A stretch of 64,000 bases of DNA from contig JAJZVZ010000002.1 in NCBI GenBank assembly GCA_021846945.1, positions 32,815 through 96,814 on the forward strand. The letters are read 5' to 3'. This DNA comes from Acidobacteriota bacterium. GTDB lineage: Bacteria > Acidobacteriota > Terriglobia > Terriglobales > Acidobacteriaceae. This document shows positions 63,931-64,000 of this stretch, one piece after another. The notes under the pieces are model-generated. The model made no database searches, had not been told where the DNA came from, and was given only the letters and a program-made list of their open reading frames with translations. The translations under genes were made by a program, and so were the position numbers. Every line of letters begins with the position of its first letter. Within the stretch, counting starts at the first letter, position 1.

Positions 63931-63975
63931 CCTTTTCCTCCGCCCCAGTGGTTCCCTTTCATTTCGCCCTTGACA
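63931..63975 (+). repeat. IS21-like terminal repeat (right end)
   Basis: Two tandem units, TGGCTCCCTTTTCCTCCGCC and TGGTTCCCTTTCATTTCGCC, lead to a TTGACA end. Read on the reverse strand they begin TGTCA and align with the left end at 63236 at about 18 of 27 positions. Confidence 0.5.
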
Positions 63976-64000
63976 CCGCCCCAAAAGCAAACTCGAAACC

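Noticed and set aside
1-64000. CRISPR array or prophage
   Set aside because: No regularly spaced repeats, cas genes or phage structural genes were seen.

Overview
The window looks like a chromosomal segment of an Acidobacteriota (Terriglobia / Acidobacteriaceae-like) bacterium. This is inferred from the gene mix: Gram-negative lipid A genes (waaA, lpxK), a type-B succinate dehydrogenase in sdhC-sdhA-sdhB order, two-subunit KorAB, many signal-peptide or Tat-exported carbohydrate enzymes (GH28, GH78, GH3, sulfatase), high GC, and frequent GTG/TTG starts. No 16S or database search was possible, so the taxon is an inference.

Layout. 0-5.4 kb: a GT87-type membrane glycosyltransferase, two unknown proteins, then waaA-lpxK. 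5.7-15.8 kb: an aldarate (glucarate/galactarate) catabolic island. On the minus strand lie gudD, garD and an enolase-superfamily dehydratase; divergently on the plus strand lie a Tat-exported mannonate-dehydratase-like protein, a GudP-like transporter, garL and garR, followed by an SMP-30 lipoprotein. Together they give import, dehydration to 5-keto-4-deoxyglucarate, aldol cleavage to pyruvate plus tartronate semialdehyde, and reduction to glycerate. 16-23.4 kb: a nitric-oxide defence module with a hemerythrin, a radical SAM/SPASM protein, a Crp/Fnr regulator, a Ric/YtfE-like di-iron protein, NnrS and quinol NO reductase. Three upstream regions in this module share the same partly palindromic motif (GTGAC-N4-GTYNC), a likely operator.

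24-41 kb: polysaccharide degradation. A sulfatase is paired with its own formylglycine-generating enzyme, followed by rhamnose mutarotase and a GH28; after the sdhCAB and rdgB housekeeping genes come a GH78 alpha-L-rhamnosidase, RhaT and a GH3 with a PA14 insert. This fits a rhamnose- and uronate-containing, possibly sulfated, polymer. 41-60 kb is mostly housekeeping: HAD phosphatases, an aminotransferase, an MBL hydrolase, secG, tRNA-Leu(GAG), an exported RbsD-like protein, ilvA behind a probable attenuator, GH15 plus SDR, a PHP protein, a MATE pump, korAB, an aldo/keto reductase and dnaE.

60-64 kb is sparser: a predicted outer-membrane protein, a DUF302 protein, a small bacterial metallothionein, and a mobile-element graveyard in which a truncated IS3-type transposase lies between two IS21-like terminal repeats in inverted orientation. 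The best candidates for something new are the NO regulon with its radical SAM gene, the ilvA leader, the exported RbsD-like protein, the metallothionein, and the palindromic repeat family with copies at 1.5 and 14.6 kb.
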